This document shows, one piece after another, positions 8,836 through 9,806 of a DNA stretch of 9,806 nt. The translations under genes were made by a program, and so were the position numbers. The stretch lies in assembly GCA_005789685.1 (NCBI GenBank), contig SXXD01000258.1, forward strand, positions 1 through 9,806, written 5' to 3'. Each line of letters begins with the position of its first letter. Position 1 is the first letter of the stretch. The notes beneath the pieces were generated by a model. That model searched no databases. It was not told the origin of the DNA and saw only the letters and a program-made list of their open reading frames with translations. This DNA is from Burkholderiales bacterium. GTDB taxonomy: Bacteria; Pseudomonadota; Gammaproteobacteria; Burkholderiales; Burkholderiaceae_C.

Positions 8836-9288
8836 ATGAAGAAACTCCTCAAATCTGTTCTCATCTGGTACACCCCAGAGGAAATGTACCGTCTTGTGAC
8901 GGATGTTGACCAATACGCCCAATTTTTGCCTTGGTGCAGTCACTCCAAAGTGCTGCATTTCAGCGAACATGAAATGGATGCCGAGGTTGGAATTGGCTTA
9001 GCCGGTTTCAGTCAAGTGTTTGTCACTCACAATACACACGTTGAAAATCACGAGGTCCAAATGAAATTGGTCAAGGGGCCATTTTCTAAATTAGATGGCA
9101 CTTGGACTTTTGACCCCGTGGGTGACAATTCCCAACGAGCTTGCAAGATCACCTTGTCTCTTGAATATGGTTTTGCCAACGCCACTTTGGCGGCTGTGGT
9201 GGGCCCAGTGTTTGACAAAATAGCCGCCAGCTTGGTCGACGCCTTTGTCAAGCGCGCTGAACAAGTTTACGGAACTGACAAAGCATGA
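8836..9288 (+). CDS. ratA: RatA / COQ10-type START-domain protein
   Basis: The 150-aa product is a single polyketide-cyclase/START-like domain. SVLIWYTPEEMYRLVTDVDQY at about 7-27 and FLPWC at 30-34 are the hallmark N-terminal motifs. KGPFSKLDGTWTF in the middle and the C-terminal helix VVGPVFDKIAASLVDAFVKRA complete the fold. Two roles are reported for the family. In E. coli, RatA binds the 50S subunit and blocks 70S formation when overproduced; the mitochondrial relative COQ10 binds ubiquinone. Which applies here cannot be told from sequence. The gene sits opposite smpB and overlaps rnfH, the conserved ratA-ratB pairing. The ATG at 8836 has no clear Shine-Dalgarno sequence but matches the family N-terminus (MKxxxKSVLIWY). 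Confidence 0.92.
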   Translation: MKKLLKSVLIWYTPEEMYRLVTDVDQYAQFLPWCSHSKVLHFSEHEMDAEVGIGLAGFSQVFVTHNTHVENHEVQMKLVKGPFSKLDGTWTFDPVGDNSQRACKITLSLEYGFANATLAAVVGPVFDKIAASLVDAFVKRAEQVYGTDKA

Positions 9289-9638
9289 TGCAAATTCAAT
9301 GCCTTTACAGTCCCTCAGCCAGACAGTTGATTGACCTTAGCCTGACCTTGCCAGAAGGCTGCACTGTCTCTGACGCCGTTCAGTCTTTGAAATCGCACCC
9401 TGATTTGCATGAGCATCTCAAAGACCTTGGGACGGCGTTTGAAGATGAGCGCGGATTGGGAATTTGGGGCCGCATTGTCCAACTGACTGCCACCCTCAAG
9501 TCCGGCGATCGTCTAGAGATTTATCGCCCACTTCTAGTGGATCCCAAAATGGCGCGAAAAATGAGATTTAAAGGGCAGGGCAAGGGCAGAACGGGTCTTT
9601 TTGCAAGACGCAGAATTGGGTCTGTGGCTGGCTATTAG
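9285..9638 (+). CDS. rnfH: RnfH family protein (UPF0125, RatB), ubiquitin-like fold
   Basis: RnfH proteins are small beta-grasp (ubiquitin/ThiS-like) proteins of unclear function; the name comes from linkage to rnf redox genes in some bacteria, and in E. coli the gene is ratB next to ratA. The product here is 117 aa, slightly longer than the usual 90-105 aa because of a basic C-terminal tail. The signature is in [15 protein letters not shown] (about 81-95), followed by [22 protein letters not shown], a Lys/Arg/Gly-rich tail I recall from betaproteobacterial members. GIWGRIVQL in the middle fits the family. The start overlaps the ratA stop; either ATG at 9285 (ATGA) or the next codon ATG at 9288 could be used. 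No Rnf complex genes are in the window. Confidence 0.88.
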   Translation: MMQIQCLYSPSARQLIDLSLTLPEGCTVSDAVQSLKSHPDLHEHLKDLGTAFEDERGLGIWGRIVQLTATLKSGDRLEIYRPLLVDPKMARKMRFKGQGKGRTGLFARRRIGSVAGY

Positions 9639-9644
9639 GCTTTT

Positions 9645-9660
9645 TGAGGAGCGCTCTTCA
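9645..9660. repeat. Near-perfect 16-bp inverted repeat upstream of guaB
   Basis: TGAGGAGCGCTCTTCA is symmetrical about 9652/9653 with a single non-Watson-Crick pair (G/T at the fourth position). It lies in the rnfH/guaB gap, ending 15 nt before the guaB -10 box, where the -35 contact would be. It could be a protein-binding dyad; as RNA it would form at best a six-pair stem and no T-tract follows, so it is not a terminator. Chance occurrence is possible. Confidence 0.4.
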
Positions 9661-9675
9661 GGGCGTTGACGAGGG

Positions 9676-9681
9676 TACAAT
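9676..9681 (+). promoter_or_regulatory. Predicted -10 box of the guaB promoter
   Basis: TACAAT at 9676-9681 is identical to the -10 proposed for ratA. No good -35 is found at 16-18 nt upstream (sequences around 9652-9659 match poorly), and that space is occupied by the inverted repeat, so the promoter may need an activator or be weak. A TTGACG at 9666-9671 is too close to serve as its -35. The expected start site falls in or just after the seven-T run at 9684-9690. Confidence 0.45.
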
Positions 9682-9690
9682 CCTTTTTTT

Positions 9691-9694
9691 GGAG
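9691..9694 (+). promoter_or_regulatory. Shine-Dalgarno sequence for guaB
   Basis: GGAG at 9691-9694 ends 9 nt before the ATG at 9704 and follows directly on a run of seven T. It supports the chosen guaB start. If the TACAAT box is the -10, this site would sit at the extreme 5' end of the mRNA. Confidence 0.7.
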
Positions 9695-9703
9695 CCATCC
9701 CTT

Positions 9704-9806
9704 ATGCGCCTGCTCGGTAAAGCCCTCACGTTCGACGATGTGTTGTTGGTGCCAGCCTACTCTCAAGTTCTGCCCAAGGACACGTCCCTTTCCACGCAAT
9801 TCACAC
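9704..9806 (+). CDS. guaB: IMP dehydrogenase (5' end only)
   Basis: Thirty-four codons are present before the window ends. They read [20 protein letters not shown] and continue with [14 protein letters not shown]. The [17 protein letters not shown] segment is the strongly conserved N-terminus of bacterial IMP dehydrogenase, which oxidises IMP to XMP with NAD+ in the committed step of guanine nucleotide synthesis. The CBS domains and the catalytic cysteine loop lie beyond the edge and cannot be checked. It starts 65 nt after rnfH with its own candidate promoter. In this group guaA commonly follows guaB, but that is outside the window. Confidence 0.93.
   Translation, partial: MRLLGKALTFDDVLLVPAYSQVLPKDTSLSTQFT

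Noticed and set aside
1..9806. Search for a novel defence, mobile or RNA-based system
   Set aside because: Every part of the window over 100 nt is filled by recognisable housekeeping or common metabolic genes. No CRISPR-like repeats, tRNA cloverleafs, insertion-sequence ends or compositional shifts were seen.

Overview
This window is an ordinary, densely packed piece of a betaproteobacterial chromosome, most likely from the Burkholderiales and probably Comamonadaceae-like (Limnohabitans/Rhodoferax type). The assignment rests on three things: the order nusA-infB-rbfA-truB-typA, the smpB / ratA-rnfH-guaB neighbourhood, and protein sequences (SmpB tail, RnfH C-terminus, long IF2 linker) that resemble that group as I remember it. 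Base composition and codon use look uniform throughout. I see no mobile element, tRNA, rRNA, CRISPR array or foreign island.

Region 1 (1-6216) is a translation and ribosome-assembly operon on the + strand. It holds the last codons of nusA, then infB (initiation factor IF2), rbfA (30S maturation), truB (tRNA pseudouridine-55 synthase) and typA/bipA (ribosome-associated GTPase). Spacings are 23, 32, 1 and -4 nt with no terminator between genes, so the genes are probably co-transcribed from a promoter upstream of the window.

Region 2 (6254-8249) holds two metabolic genes on the same strand. One is an EamA/DMT-type ten-helix transporter with a GTG start. The other is a crotonase-superfamily acyl-CoA enzyme resembling 3-hydroxyisobutyryl-CoA hydrolase. 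They overlap by 8 nt and the first begins only 37 nt after typA, so they may be read through from the translation operon.

Region 3 (8257-9806) holds smpB on the - strand (trans-translation partner of tmRNA), divergent from ratA-rnfH on the + strand, followed by the start of guaB (IMP dehydrogenase), which runs off the window. The ech/hibch-like gene and smpB converge with a 7-nt gap. The 87-nt smpB/ratA gap contains a good sigma70-like promoter for ratA. The rnfH/guaB gap has an identical TACAAT -10 box, a near-perfect 16-bp inverted repeat and a seven-T run just before the guaB ribosome binding site.

I found no convincing previously undescribed system. The points worth a second look are small: short-leader promoters for ratA and guaB, the dyad upstream of guaB, the terminator-less convergent junction, and the exact substrate of the crotonase-family enzyme. 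All non-coding gaps are under 100 nt, so there is no long gene-free stretch.
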